A stretch of 64,000 bases of DNA. It comes from Sipunculus nudus (Eukaryota; Annelida; Sipuncula; Golfingiida; Sipunculidae). The notes beneath the pieces were generated by a model. That model was not told where the DNA came from. It searched no databases and was given only the letters and a program-made list of their open reading frames with translations. The position numbers and the translations under genes were made by a program. The stretch covers positions 24,449,839 through 24,513,838 of the forward strand of contig CM049316.1 in NCBI GenBank assembly GCA_026874595.1. Reading direction: 5' to 3'. Of the stretch, positions 24,291-37,690 are shown piece by piece (position 1 is the first letter of the stretch; every line of letters begins with the position of its first letter).

Positions 24291-24298
24291 TTATATAT

Positions 24299-26023
24299 TG
24301 TAATATAATTTGTAAGTATATAGAGAAGAATTAAAATTAGTACTTTCATTGCCACTTGGTGGGACCGTCCAATTTGTAAAAGTTATAAATATTAATTTTA
24401 TGATGACAGTTCCTTTCCGAGCCATAACTTGTCAGTACTTGTCATATTGATCCAACTGGCTTCATAACACAGTGCAACGGCCTGTTTTTTGACAGTGAAT
24501 AATACTTGACCTGGTTCCTTTTGTCATGTTTTATTTATGTACTTTGTGATCTAGTTATAAATAAGGGGAATTTTGCACAATCAGTACTCAATATGTCAGT
24601 GTTACCCAAGATATCAGTTTCAATTTTAAATTGAGATTTTAATGAAATCAAGATGTTCTGGTCAAAGCTTGCTTTGATGACTGTTGAGGTGCTTCAGTTC
24701 ATGAGTAAAGGAACTGGAAAATTTGTTTTTGTGATGAGCAGTGTTGGTCATTGCCTGGTTGAACAAGATGTTTTACTAGTCTAATCTTAATCATATAATA
24801 TGTGTGTGTGTGTGTTGTTATTATCGGGAAGAACAAGGAGACTTTTCATGAAATCATTACTGGCTGACCCAGGTAAACCAGGATAGTAGGTGCCCGTAGT
24901 TAATGCTTAAAACCCTGTTGTTCATATTCTGAAAGTTTCTGAAGGGGTGCTTATTTATATCAGGACTGCTAAAATTTGTGAGGGTGTGGTCATACCCAGA
25001 CAGTTCTTCTGGCTTCTACGTGGCAGTTTGCAGGTCTAATGGCCACCAGACTATCCTTAGAGGCAAATTTCCACCATGAGACCATCCTCAAAATTTTCAT
25101 TATAGCATTACTGTGCCCTCATTAAACCTTGACCTCACAAAAAACTCTAAATGGCTCATGGGGGCTGTCATTTTGTGTACAAACTAAAACCTAGATGTCA
25201 CTAGTCACACCTCAGAATTAATTGTATACTGCTGGTTATTTTAATGCACATCTTACCTATAGTGAAGGGTTTAACATGATTAATACCCTGGCAACTTCCT
25301 AATTCCACCTGAAGGTTTCAGGTAGTAATACACTGTACATGCCAGCAGACATTTCATTCACTTATCTGATTGTATTACGGACACGTAACATTTAGTAGGT
25401 AATGTAAGGACCCGTTCTGGCAAGTTATAATGCCATTTTCTTGCCCATGGCTGAACAGAATTAGCTACAGGCAAACAGAAAGTTTATATAAAGCCTGGTG
25501 TGGCCTATTGAGAATATTTTCAATTCTGGCCAGAAGGAATAGTGAAGCCCAGACTGGACTGATAGATCCTGAGGGGTTGACAGCCTGGCAGGCCTGCACA
25601 CCTGGTACAAATTTGTTGCACAGCAAAGGTTCATAAAAAGTGAGAACCCAACTCACAAACATAGTGCCCCCAGCGCAGGATTTCCTGCTTGCAGGTACAC
25701 TCTTGTACACAGGACTCAATCAAGAACATATATATATTATTGGAGATTATTCAATACATTCATTATAGACAGGTAAGTTTTATCTTAGAGAACTTCAAAT
25801 TCTATAGAGTTGATCTAAATAATGTCTAGTCAACTGTATGGGTGGGTAACAGGAAATCCTTTTATACTTTAGATCAGTGTGTCATTTTAGGAGATAATGC
25901 GTCAAGTGCATTCCACCTTAAATCTACATTCCAAATTTGGTGATAAGCATGGACTTTTTTTTTATTATGTGTGTGAATTTTTCTTTATTTTTTTGCTGGA
26001 TATATTTTGAGATTATTTATGAT
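24299..26023. other. Unique sequence, no gene seen
   Basis: CpG-poor, with a (GT)8 run near 24801. An open frame pair at 25430-25719 on opposite strands shows no known motif. Confidence 0.4.
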
Positions 26024-28034
26024 TTTTAGCTCAGCTGACTATAAGTCATCTGAGCTATAGTCGTGGTCCATTGTCCGTCGTCCGTCCGTCCGTCCGTAGA
26101 TGTGGCACGTTTTGAAACCGTAAGACCTAGGAATCCAAAATTCAGCATAATGTTAGATGTCCCCAAGATCTCCTACCAAGCCGAAAACTGGGTCTTTGCA
26201 ACTTCGTCCCTTTGAGAAATTAAGGAAAAACCTCTATTTTTTATTAAAAACCTATTTTCACACTTTAGGACTGCTTAATATCAAAACCACTCATCTGTTT
26301 TTCCTCATATTTACCATAAATATTCCTCTATATAGTTCCTATGTACATGCAAGAAATTATGTCTGTATTATTTAATTTAAAAAAGTTCTGGGCCCAAACA
26401 TAATGCATTTTGTAAAAAATCAGGAAAGATATTTGATCACTTAACACAAAAAATGTTAAAGCTATGGACCTTTTTTCCAGTAATATAACTTTAATTAATC
26501 AAAATTAAATTGTATACCCAAAATTAGATGAAAATCTTTTAAATTTTTTAAAATATTAATAAAAATAAAAAAATCGGTACCTTAAATTTTGCCCAACTTT
26601 GACCATGGCACGTTTTTCCTGTAAGTACTGGGGATTTAATTTTCACAGCATGTTTTTGTTAGCATTTCAACTGTTAACACCAAAAATTTGAAACCAGTTG
26701 ATCAAAAACTGTAGATTTTAATCAAGTTTTCAAGCACCATGTAACATATTGTTTACATCAAGTTAGTGTTATGCAGTTTGCAAAAGCTCAGCTCCCCAGC
26801 TTCAGCTCTAAGTTCCTTAAATTCGGCATACAGTTAGATGTCTCCAAAATCCCCTACCATGCCAAGAATTTGGTCACTAGGACACAATTCCTTCGAGATA
26901 TTAATGAAAAACTTCATTTTTCCATTAAAAACCCATTGTTACACTTCAAGACTGCCTAATATCAAAACCACTGATCTGACTTTTATCATAAACAATATAC
27001 ATATTTTTCATTCTCTATGCACATCCAAGAATGATGTCAGTATTGCGTAATTGTTTTAAGTTATGGGCCCAAACATAATGCACTTTGTAAAAAATCAAGA
27101 AATATATTTACTCCCTTAACAAGGGCATTGCTAGAGATTTTTTTGTCAGGGATGTAACATTATTTAATCAAGATTCAATTGAATACCCAAAATTAGTTCT
27201 GAATTTTTCAAATTTTATAAGTTATTAGTATAAATATAAAATTAGTACCTTAAATTTTGCCCAACTGTGACCATGGCATGTTTGTTTCCCCGTGAGCACT
27301 GTTGATATAATTTTCATATCATGCACACATAAGGATTTCAGCATTTTAGTTTAGAAAGCTGAAAGAAATTGGCCAAAAATTGTAGCTTTTATAAATGTTT
27401 TTTATGAGACCCTGTCAGACTTTGGCTCTCTCCAGCCCCTCTTGAGTCACCTGTATGTTGACCTTGTTGACCTTTCATCAAATTATGCACGCTTGAGGTG
27501 AGGCATACAGGAATCCAGGCAGCTTATGGCCAGCCACAGTTGATCCAGGTGTCCAACCCAACTCATCTAAGTTTTAACCAACAACATAACAATAAACAAT
27601 AAATTAATAAATTTTTATTGGTTTTTAATAACAAATTAAAGAAAAATAGAAAAGGAATTTGTTAGTTTATAATAACAGGAAATTAACTTGCAGTTACTGA
27701 TGATATAAGAATCTTGTATCGATGGGTAGAATGTCACATATTCCAAATAACACCATGCAGTCACCTATGGCATTTTTCAGTTCAATTTTAATGATAAAGA
27801 AGTAAATCATATTATTCATTACTAATCATTAAGGATTATATGAAGGAAAGTAATGATAGACAAAGATGCAGTTGATAATATTAATCTAGATTCCTACTGT
27901 GTCTAGTGTGTACATTGATGTGAAATTAGTCCAAAATGAATTTTTAGCTCAGCTGACTGAAAGTCATCTGAGCTATAGCGATCACTCTTTGTCCGTCGTC
28001 CGTCTGTCCGTCTGTCCGTCTGTCCGTCCGTTTA

Positions 28035-29998
28035 CCAGGCACAAATCGTAACCGCTGGACCTAGAACCTTGTAACTTGGGATTCTGAGAGGTCCATAAAA
28101 AATCTCCTTGGAAACCAGAAATTAGGTCTCTGTTACCCATATCCTTCGAGCTATGTGGCCCGAAAGTACCCCCCAGAAAAGTCAAAAATTTCATACAAAA
28201 ACTTCAATATCTCATTAACTACTTGACTGATGGTCATGATTTTTGGCATACATATTGATCATGAGATGTTACATCACTTCCTGCAGACTGGTGGCGCCAC
28301 CTGTATTTTTCGATTTTTTACGAATTTTTTTCTCTATTTTTGAGACCTTTAAAAATGTGAACATCTGTTAACAAGGCACAAATCATAAAGACTGGACTTA
28401 GAATCTTAATTCTTGACACACTGAGAGGTCCATGAAAAATCTCCTTGGAAACCAGAAATTAGGTCTCTGTTACCCATATCCTTCGAGATATGGGGCCCCA
28501 AAGTACCCCCCAGAATAGTAAAAAATTTCATACAAAAACTTCAATATTTCAATAACTACATCACTGATGGTCTTCATTTTTGGCATACATATTGATCATG
28601 AGATGTTCGATCAGTTCCTGCAGACTGGTGGCGCCACCTGTACTGTTTGATTTTTTACGATTTTTTCCTCTATTTTTGAGACCTTTGAGGATGCTGTCAT
28701 CTGTTAGCGTGGCACAAATCGTAACGACTGGACCTAGAATCTTCATTTTCAAAACACTGAGAGACCTATGAAAAGTCTCCATGGAAACCAGAAATTAGGT
28801 CTCTGTTACCCATATCCTTCGAGCTATGGGGCCCAAAATTACCCCCCAGAATAGTCAAAAATTTCATACAAAAACTTCAATATCTCATTAACTACATCAC
28901 TGATGGTCATCATTTTCGACATACATATTGATCATGAGATGTTTCATCAGTTTGTGCAGACTGGTGGCGCCACCTGTATTTTTCAATGTTCACGAATTGT
29001 TTTCTCCATTTTTGAGACCTTTAAGGATGTATTTCTCTGTCAACAGGGTACAAATCGTAACGACTGGACCTAGAATCTTCGTTCTTGACACACAGGGAGA
29101 CCCATGATAAGTCTCCATGGAAACCTGAAATTTGGTCTCTGTTACCCATATCCTTTGAGCTATGGCACTCCAAAGTACAGCTCAGAATAATGGAAAATTT
29201 GATACAAAAGCTAAAGTATCTGAACAACTAATGCAGAGATAACCATAATTGTTTGCATGGATATTGATCATGGAGTGTTTCATTAGTTTCTGCAGACTGG
29301 TGGCACCACCTGTATTTGTTCGGTTTTTTTAACGAAATTTTTCTGTATTTTTGAGACCTTTAAAGATATGAACATCTGTTAACAGGGCACAAATCATAAA
29401 AACTGGACCAAGAATCTTCATTCTTGACACACAGGGAGACCCATGAAAAGTCTCCATGGAAACTTGAAATTAGGTCTCTGTTACCCATATTCTTTAAGCT
29501 GTATGGGTCCAAAATACCCCCTCCCCCCCAGAATAATGGAAAATTTGATACAAAAACTGCAGTATTTCAATAACTACAACACTGATGGTCATGATTTTCG
29601 GCATACATATTGATCATGAGCTGTTCCATCAGTTTCTGCAGACTGGGTGTGCCACCTCTATTTTTTTTTCAAATTTTTACGAATTTTTTTTCTTTTTTTT
29701 GAGACCTTTAAAGATGTGGTTATCTGTCAACAGGGTACAAATCGCAACAACTGGACCTAGAATCTTCATTCTTGTCATGCAAGGAGGCCCATGAAAGGTG
29801 CCTGTGGAAACTTGAAATTAGGTCTCTGTTACCCATATCCTTCAAGCTATAGGACTCCGAAGTATCCCTCAGAATAATGGACAATTTGATACAAAAACTG
29901 AAGTATCTGAACAACTAATGCAGAGATCACCATGATTTTTTGCATGGATATTGACCATTAAGTGTTTTTATTAGTTTCTGCAGACTGGTGGAGCCAGC
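28035..29998 (+). repeat. 337-bp tandem repeat in B3
   Basis: GACTGGTGGCGCCACCTG marks successive units at about 28290, 28627, 28963, 29299 and 29646. Each unit also has GGAAACCAGAAATTAGGTCT, CATATTGATCATGAGATGTT and TTTTTGAGACCTTT. Later units lose the palindrome by point changes. Confidence 0.85.
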
Positions 29999-31157
29999 GA
30001 AGTTTTGCGGATACTGTGTTTTTGACCGAGTTCCTCCACAGCGGCGGCGTTCGTTTCCAGAGAGCTCCTCGGAGACTAATGGACCGATTTTTCCCAAACT
30101 AACACCTATTATCGGGTCACATGTGAACTGGTGCCTAACCAATTTGCGTTGACCTCTGACCTTTCCTCTCTATCCAGTGTCCATTTGTGGGTCTGTTTCC
30201 ACTCATAAACCCTCATATCTCGGGAACCGTTTGACCGATCAGGAAATAAAATTGATACAAATGTAGCCCTTTGATTGCTTTATAACATACACAAAAAATG
30301 GTGGCGCCACCTGTAACCATGTTTGCACAGTGTCCATCTGTTCATCTGCCTTGGGTTAAAATCACTCATATCTCTGCAGTGAATTGACTAATTCACCTGA
30401 AATTCGTCATGCGTATACATCCAGGATAGCTTTCTTGATTTTATGACAGGTGGCGCCACCTACGTTCACGTTCACGCTGATGACATCCAAGCTTAAATCT
30501 TGGGAACCGTTTGACCAATCAGGAAATAAAATTTATACAAATGTAGCCCTTTGATAGCTCTGTAACATACACAAAAAATGGTGGCGCCACCTGTAACAAT
30601 GTTTGCACAGCGTCTGTCTGTTAGTCTGCCGTGGCCTAAAATCACTCATTTCTCTGTAGTGGTTCGACATAACTGCCTAAAATTTTGCAGGTTTATACAT
30701 CGTGGACAGCTTTCTTGATTTTATGACAGGTGGCGCCACCTACATTCTAGTTAACGCTGCACACATCCAAGCTCATATCTCAGGAACCATTTGACCGATT
30801 GGGCCAAAATTGTGCATGTGTTTAGATCTCACATAGGTCTTTATCATACACAAAACTGGAGGGGTTACCTGCAAAGATTTTTGCACAGTGTTTGTCTGTT
30901 TGTCTGCCATGGGCAAAAATCGCTCATATACATGTAGTGGTTTGACTTTTCTGCCTAAAATTTTGCAGGTGTATACAACTTGGACAGCTTTCTGGATTTG
31001 TGGTAGGTGGCACAACCTACATACACATTTAGGCTGCAGACATCCATGCTAATATGCAACATACCTCACTCTATTTCCCCTTGCCACTCAATCCATGCCT
31101 CACTATCCGATTTTGGCAGATACATGTAGTCACTTGTCGGTTACCCGTATTCTAGTT
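29999..31157 (+). mobile_element. Helitron-like element A2, 5'-truncated, inserted in B3
   Basis: It begins inside the left hairpin (GAAGTTTTGCGGATACTGTG), lacking the first 14 or so bases, and ends CCCGTATTCTAG at 31152-31155. The 280-bp type core with GGTGGCGCCACC is present at 30301, 30449, 30580 and 30729. Host B3 text (TTTCTCTATTTTTGAGA) resumes just after it. Confidence 0.75.
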
Positions 31158-32027
31158 TTAAAAGTTTACACATTTTTCTCTATTTTTGAGATATATAAAT
31201 ACAGACTAAATCTTGGCCTGTTGGTTAATCTGTTTGATGCTTCAGTTGAATGGGTATATTCTACCATTCTAATGATAAAATTTCCTTTTGCGAATCTCTT
31301 CCCAGTCAGCTGAGCGTCATGACCCATGGGTCACTTGTTTACAGTTATTTTTTAATATAAATAAAAGCCATAAAACCAGGAACTTATGATCATTATTTAA
31401 ATGTGTGAATTTTGTATATTCTGGATTCTCAACATCATTGTTTGGTGAAAACTGAATAAATACCAGACATGGTGCGAATACTTTGTAATTGTATTTAAAT
31501 ACTAATATGATTATGTACTCCATTATAAAATTTCTTGCATAAAGAATGGGAATTCAGGTAAAAATGAAAGTATATGAATACTCGTGCAAATACTTTCAAA
31601 ATGTATTCATGAATGCATTCATGAATATATTCTTTAATATTATTTTATATTTCATATCAGTTATATTTCATTTTAAAAAATCATATGATTCTCTTATTAT
31701 TTTTAATGAAAATTATATTTGGGACAATATTTGTAATTTGTTTTAATAAATAGTTAAACTCTTATATTATATGTTCTGCTTATAGGTTACCTATATGGCC
31801 AAGTCAAAATCTGTGTGACAATAGTACTCCAGTTGTTAATAAAATAAATGAAATCAATCCTCTTCCCTGTCTCCAAAAGTACTATCAAAATCATACATAA
31901 GCTAAACAACAACAACTCATAATACAGCTTATATTTATTACCACACAAAACCAGCATGTGCCTCATTTCTAAATAATATTTTTTTATCATATATAACAGC
32001 TGAGCGTCGTGACCCATAGGTCCCTTG

Positions 32028-33303
32028 TTTGTTATATTAATGACTGATATGTCTGCAAAGAAGGCTTGGCTTTTTTATGTAAAGGTCAAGCTTCTTATAC
32101 CAGGAAATTTGTACAGATTTAAGACATAAATTTGACTTATACATACCAGACCAAATTTTGCAAGTTAGTACAATTAAAGCTTTAATTAAAGTATAAGTAC
32201 ATTGAAACCCTTGTTTCATAGTATTAAATTATACTTTATAGCATTGGGTATATATTGCACAGTTAGCTGATCTGTCTGGAGTATGTAGCCCCAGCCATAT
32301 TGAACCTGTGGCAAACATGCAGACCCAGTGTTTGCTTTATGCCAAGCACAGTTAAAACATTGTGTTGTTAAAAGAAATGTTCTCGTTAGCATTTTTCTCA
32401 TAAAAAAACATGAAAGATTCCCTGTGTGACAAGCAAGACCAGGCTGACAGACTGTAAATGATGAGAGTAGCAGGCATACTTATCATACCGGGCTGATATA
32501 AAGTGACACGCTCAACAATGCCTGGTCTATGGAGCGTATGACTCCACATGGTATTGTGAATACAGGTTATAAGTTAGTCTCTGATAGTGTATGGCATTGC
32601 AGGGCTTTCAATAAGAAGAAAAAATTTGAAGAGTCTGGGACGCTCAGGCAAATATTTTGAGGGTTTCAGTCTGAGTTTAGAGCTCCCAAAGGGGAGATGA
32701 TATATGTCCAATTTAAGGGTTTTGTAAAAATTGAATCTTTTTGTATTTCATATAATTATCATGTCGTTATACAATTAAAAATTGTTTTATGAATATTGCT
32801 TATAGCTAAATGTAAGCCTCACTTTTCAGCGCAGTGTTTACACAACTGATGGGTTCGCTTGACTGATACAAGATCCTAATGCAAGAAATTTACACGTCCA
32901 ATTGGATCATTAAGAGATTCTGAGTGTCAGAGACGCTTTCCCCTGTTCCTTAAAGCCCTGGCATTGTCGGTAAAATCATGATCGATGACTGAAAGCAAAA
33001 AAAAAAAATTATCCTCAATTGGTTATTAGCCAATTATTTTTTTGTTTTTTTGTTCCATATAACTGTGTACCTGCTGTATATAATTATACCTTATATATAT
33101 ATATATGTTATATATATGGACCAAGTAGATTCAGTCTGACTTGTGCATCACAACGGAAGGTCAAGGTAACAAGTTGTTGTTAACTTAGATGTCATGTTTT
33201 TACTAATATATGTATATGTTTGGTCTGTTTTTCACATTTTCCTTCAAGACAAAGATGAATTTTAACAAAATTATGCAGACTTGCACTTTGTGGCAAAAAT
33301 TTA
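32028..33303. other. Unique AT-rich sequence, no gene seen
   Basis: A short (TA)n stretch near 33091-33115 and open frames under 90 codons without known motifs. Confidence 0.4.
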
Positions 33304-34474
33304 TTGTATCCGCCAAAATGAAGTTTTGTGGCTACTATGTTTTTGACCGGGTTCTGCTGCAGCCGCCATGTTTGTTTCCGGAGAACTCCTCTGAGACTAC
33401 TGGACTGATTTTTCCGAAACTTACACCAATAATCGGGTCACATGTGAACTGGTGCCTAACCAATTGGTGTTGACCTCTGACCTTTCCTCTCTGCCTAGCG
33501 TCCATTTGTGCGTCGGTTTCCACACATAAACTCACATATCTCGGGAACCATTTGACCAATCAGGAGAATAATTTTGTACAAATATAGCACTTGGATGGCT
33601 TTATACCTTCACAAAAAATGGTGGCCCCACTTGCAACCATGTTTGCAGTGTCCATTTGTTCATCTGTCTCGGGTTAAAATCACTCATCTCCACAGTGGTT
33701 TGACTAATTCATCTGAAATTTGGCATGCGTATACATCCTGGATAGCTTTCTTGATTTAATGACAGGTGACGCCACCTACATTCACATTCATGCTGCAGAC
33801 AACCATGCTTATATCTCCGGACTGGTTTGACGTATCTTCCTGAAAATTTGTATGTGTATAGAGCTCACATAACTCTTCATCATAAGCAAAACTGGTGGCA
33901 CCACCTGCAACTACTTATGCACAGCATCCATCTGTTCATCTGCCTTTGGATAAAATCACTCATATCTCAGAAGAGGTTTGACTTATCCACCTGAAATTTT
34001 GCAGGTTTATACATCCTGGACAGCTTTCTTGATTTTATGACAGGTGGTGCCACCTACATTCAGGTTTACTCTGCAGACATCCAAGCCCATATCTTGGGAA
34101 CTGTTTGACCAATTGGGCCAAAAGTTTGCTTGTGTATAGATCTCAAATAGCTCTTCATCATAGGCAAAACTGGTGGTGCCACCTCCAACCACTTATGCAC
34201 AGCGCCATCTGTTCATCTGCCTTGGGATAAAATCACTCATATCTCAGCAGTGGTTTGACTTATCCACCTGAAATTTTGCATGTTTATACATCCTGGACAA
34301 TTTTCTCGATTTTATGACAGGTGGCACCACCTACATTCATGTTTACACCGCAGACATCAATGCTAATATGCAACACACCTCACTCTACTTGCCACTTAAT
34401 CCATGCCTCACTTCACCTGTCCCACTCTGATTTCTACGGATACACATAGTCGACAAGCTACCCATATTCTAGTT
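33304..34474 (+). mobile_element. Helitron-like element A3
   Basis: Left end TTGTATCCGCCAAAATGAAG, right end CCCATATTCTAG at 34469-34472. The core carries eroded palindromes (GGTGGCACCACC, GGTGGTGCCACC). More diverged than A1 or A6; the right hairpin is partly lost (TAGTCGACAAGCTA). Confidence 0.75.
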
Positions 34475-36517
34475 TTAAAATGTCCTAGTCTGAAACTTGC
34501 AGGTCCGAAACGTCCATTTTGCTGAAACCATAATGACTTAGGTAGATATGCAGGACTTAAGAGGATCAATATTAAATTTAAAAAATAAACCTCCATTCAC
34601 ACTCCCAAACTTTGCACAGGTTGGCATTAGACCTGTTGGCCTTGTTTATTAAGTTTAATTAATTTTTTATTGATTCAAATTAATTTATCTCACTTGAAGT
34701 TCATGATCTGTTATTTATTAAAACATTACTATTTGCAACAGATGAAAACCATGCATGTAGAATACATTGGCCAGCATTTGTTCCAGTAAGCCTTGGTAAG
34801 CTGCTAATGTGCTATAATAACTATCATAAATGTTGATATGGTTATTTCTGTTCTGGGCTTCAGGCCTCACCACCACATGCTCTTAGCAGCTGTTTCACCA
34901 CACACGTCTGGCTCAGTAAAGGTATCATTATGTATTACAGAATACACCAGAAAAAAAAACGCTCTACATTCACATAGCTGTGTAAACACAATAACTGACA
35001 CAGTTACCAGTCATGTGGAATCAGTGTATTGTACCAGCACCATTCTGCCTTAGTTGCAAGCATGCATCACTTGAAACAAGCTTATTTATCTACTATTATA
35101 TTTTTTAGTGAAATATTTATAAAAAAAAAGTGTTAAATTTAAATAAGAGGTTTGTGTCTGTTCAGGTAAAAAAAATTTGAATGAAAATTGATTCATTATA
35201 ATCATTCATGTCATGGCAAATTACTATTATATAAATTATGTGTTATATGTACCTTTCATTGTATGTAATTATTAGGAAGGCTTTGCTTTGTTGCTGTTAG
35301 CAGATAACACAGATTATAGATTAACATTTTAATACTGAGAGATACATTGTGTTACATTCCTGCATTGTATGATGAACATAGAGATCCAGTTTACCTATAG
35401 TTCAATGACAGATCAAGGTTGGATGACCAGGCCTTAGACTATCAGGAAAGCAAAAGTTAAAACTCAGATTCTCAACTGGAAGTGGTAATCTGCTTTCCAA
35501 GAAATGCCATGTCAGAGGTTCTGAATATGGGATGCTCTTTGGAATGGTGACAATCCTGAATCAAGTTCATGAGTCAGATCCATACAAAAATCTAATCATT
35601 TCTCCATTAGCCCATTCCTGCAATGCCATGAAATTTCATGAGATTCTGTTAATGATTGGATGAGACATGAGTTATGTTGGGGAAAAAAAACATGATCAGG
35701 GATTCACAATGTACAGTCACTTATGCATGAATGAACTTGGTAATATGGGCTGAATAAGTGAATGCAGATTTCTAGTTTTCCAGGAAATGTCCACCCACTG
35801 TACATTCTGAAGAGGTATGTATGAATGGAAATTTCCAGGTATCTCAGTGTCCAGATTGAAATGGAATTTATATAAGCTTAAATTTATATATACATTTTTC
35901 CTGTTGACATAGGCATACACATACAGTGATACACAATTACACATTAGACTTAATTACCTTATATTTGCCCAGCCCATTTCAGGGGCTGGCTCTGTAATGC
36001 CAGGTGGGTAGTGTTACCAACATAGATATTAATATTTCTCTTTTTTTTCCTCCACTTCTCTTAGTTTCATGCTGCTTGATTTAGGTCATGTGGTAACAAT
36101 AGAATCATATCACAGGCTGTTCAGTGTGTACATACTACACATAAACAAAGTGTACCATATCATAAATTGGCCAATCTTCATATGTAATGTAATAGTTCCC
36201 TACTGTTCAGCTACAAGATGTTCTTCTCTCAGAAAATAAAAATTTTTTTATTAAGTCCTGAGTCCCATCCTTAGCCAGGTTGTACAGATTAGTGGCATTG
36301 TGGAGCATTATTGTAATATATGCCATGTGTATGATGATAAGTCCAGGAATATAATATTTTTATGATATTCATTTTAAATCTTATGCTGCACAATATACGG
36401 ACGTTACCCATTAATTATTAATTGGACACAAATGTGACAAAATGCTGAGGAACTTGAAATACTGCGGTTGGCTTCATATTATCGAGGATAAAATTTCACC
36501 AATTTCAATTTTTATAT
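34475..36517. other. Mostly unique sequence with R4 copy 2
   Basis: Outside the dispersed repeat at 35440-35780 no gene, tandem array or transposon end was recognised. Confidence 0.4.
35440..35780 (+). repeat. Dispersed repeat R4, copy 2
   Basis: Diverged copy of the repeat at 8585-8895, recognised by ATGAGTCAGATCCATAC, TTTCATGAGATTCTG and GAGTTATGTTGGGGAAAAA. Confidence 0.5.
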
Positions 36518-37030
36518 GACGTATTATGGTTTACCCACCGTCTTTCCGTTAACTTAAAGTGTTGCTGCAATAACTTACCAAGGCTTTTATGGATTTTCAA
36601 GAAACTCACCTTAACTATTTACCGACAGATTATCTCCCCGAGTTCGATTATTGGCAACCTCCACACATAATTAATAATGTCACGGGTAACTAGGCTATTT
36701 TATGGTATTGCAGTGATAACTTATGAAGAATATGAAGGACTTTGATAAAACTCATCAGAAATGTTAATCAATAAAGTATCTAGTCTAAGTTTGATATCCA
36801 GCAAAATCAATGCAAATTTAATGAGGTCAGAGGTCACCACACTTTGGAGGCACCTTATTAAATTACAAAAATCCTATGAATTTTTTTTAAACTTATTATA
36901 CATATTTACCAAAAGAGTTTCTCACCTGAATTACCACCTCATCAAAATTGATGCATATTTAAGGTCAGAGGTCACCAGATACATGGCAGGCATATTATGC
37001 ACGTTTGTGGTGCACTTGTTCATTGTATTC
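36518..37030 (+). repeat. Dispersed repeat R5, copy 1
   Basis: Starts GACGTATTATGGTTTACCCA and ends GGCATATTATGCACGTTTG followed by GCACTTGTTC. Internal blocks such as GATTATCTCCCCGAGTTCGA and TGAGGTCAGAGGTCACCA are shared with 43069-43708. No coding capacity. Confidence 0.6.
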
Positions 37031-37547
37031 TTACAGTTCCATTTTCAAAATCTCAACACAATTATCTACACAGAGCATATATTAATCCATAATTACATGA
37101 ATTGATTGCCAGTATATTATATGATGTGTGTGCAAAATCGTTAAAATTTGGCTCAGGTGAACAAGCAGAAATTAAATGTTCATTTTGGCAGTTAATTTGG
37201 CTGATTTGACATCAATTATAAGAGAAAGAAGAGAAAGTCTATATTCATTTGTTTTTTGTTTTCAAAGATTTTTCTTTAGTTGAGGTAACCGCCTCTTTTG
37301 TACCCTCATATAATACCTCTCCTGTACACAGGTCTGCAGGGTTCCATTCAGTATAGGACTGAGTGGCAGGGGAAGCACTTGCTTCCTGTCATGTTACTTT
37401 GTATCAGGGACTGGGTGTCACCCAAGCCTGGTGTCTACTCGTCCTGGGTGTGTAATCAACCCTATCACATGGTCATAACACTGGGGATCCCCCTATAGAC
37501 GCACTGGTTTATGAGTGATACAACCTTAGGGGTACAACCTGGAAGGC

Positions 37548-37690
37548 TTCCCATTAAACCTGCAGAGCACTCACCCATGATGGGTGGTGGATCTGAAAAA
37601 TCTCCCCACATCTTGGCTGAGGTTTGAAATCATGAACTTCTTTCTTTGAGTCTTGTGCTATACCCTTAGACCACAAAAGACAGTTATACA
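37548..37690 (-). repeat. tRNA-derived SINE, family S2, copy 2
   Basis: Minus-strand copy of the 7595-7760 SINE. GTGGTCTAAGGGTATAGCAC replaces the A-box region and the B box is worn (GTTCATGATTTCAAACCTC); it ends with the same CTGCAGGTTTAATGGGAAG. Confidence 0.6.

Larger units (their letters stand above)
27941..31337 (+). mobile_element. Repeat family B, copy B3 (inside B2, contains A2)
   Basis: Left end TTTTTAGCTCAGCTGACTG, a CCGT/CTGT-rich run, then five or more 337-bp tandem units, and the right end CAGCTGAGCGTCATGACCC to CTTG at 31334-31337. It shares with B1 the block GGCACAAATCGTAACCG after the left end. The core differs from that of B2/B4. Confidence 0.7.
26024..32027 (+). mobile_element. 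Repeat family B, copy B2 (host of B3)
   Basis: Left end TTTTTAGCTCAGCTGACT with hairpin partner AGTCATCTGAGCT, then CCGTCGTCCGTCCGTCCG. A matching right end, CAGCTGAGCGTCGTGACCC followed by CCTTGTTT, is at 31998-32030. The first 1.9 kb is homologous to B4 (49076 on) and contains a roughly 685-bp internal duplication (near 26150 and 26832). B3 is inserted within it. Confidence 0.6.

Noticed and set aside
24860-24920. Possible right end of a second or longer hAT element (CCCAGGTAAACCAGGAT ... AACCCTG)
   Set aside because: Resemblance to the left end is weak, and the TTATATAT duplication already fixes the hAT right end at 24290.
26070-26100. CCGTCCGTCCGT run as a CRISPR-like or tandem gene feature
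   Set aside because: It is a short tetranucleotide microsatellite common to the left end of family B; the sequence is eukaryotic and no spacer structure exists.
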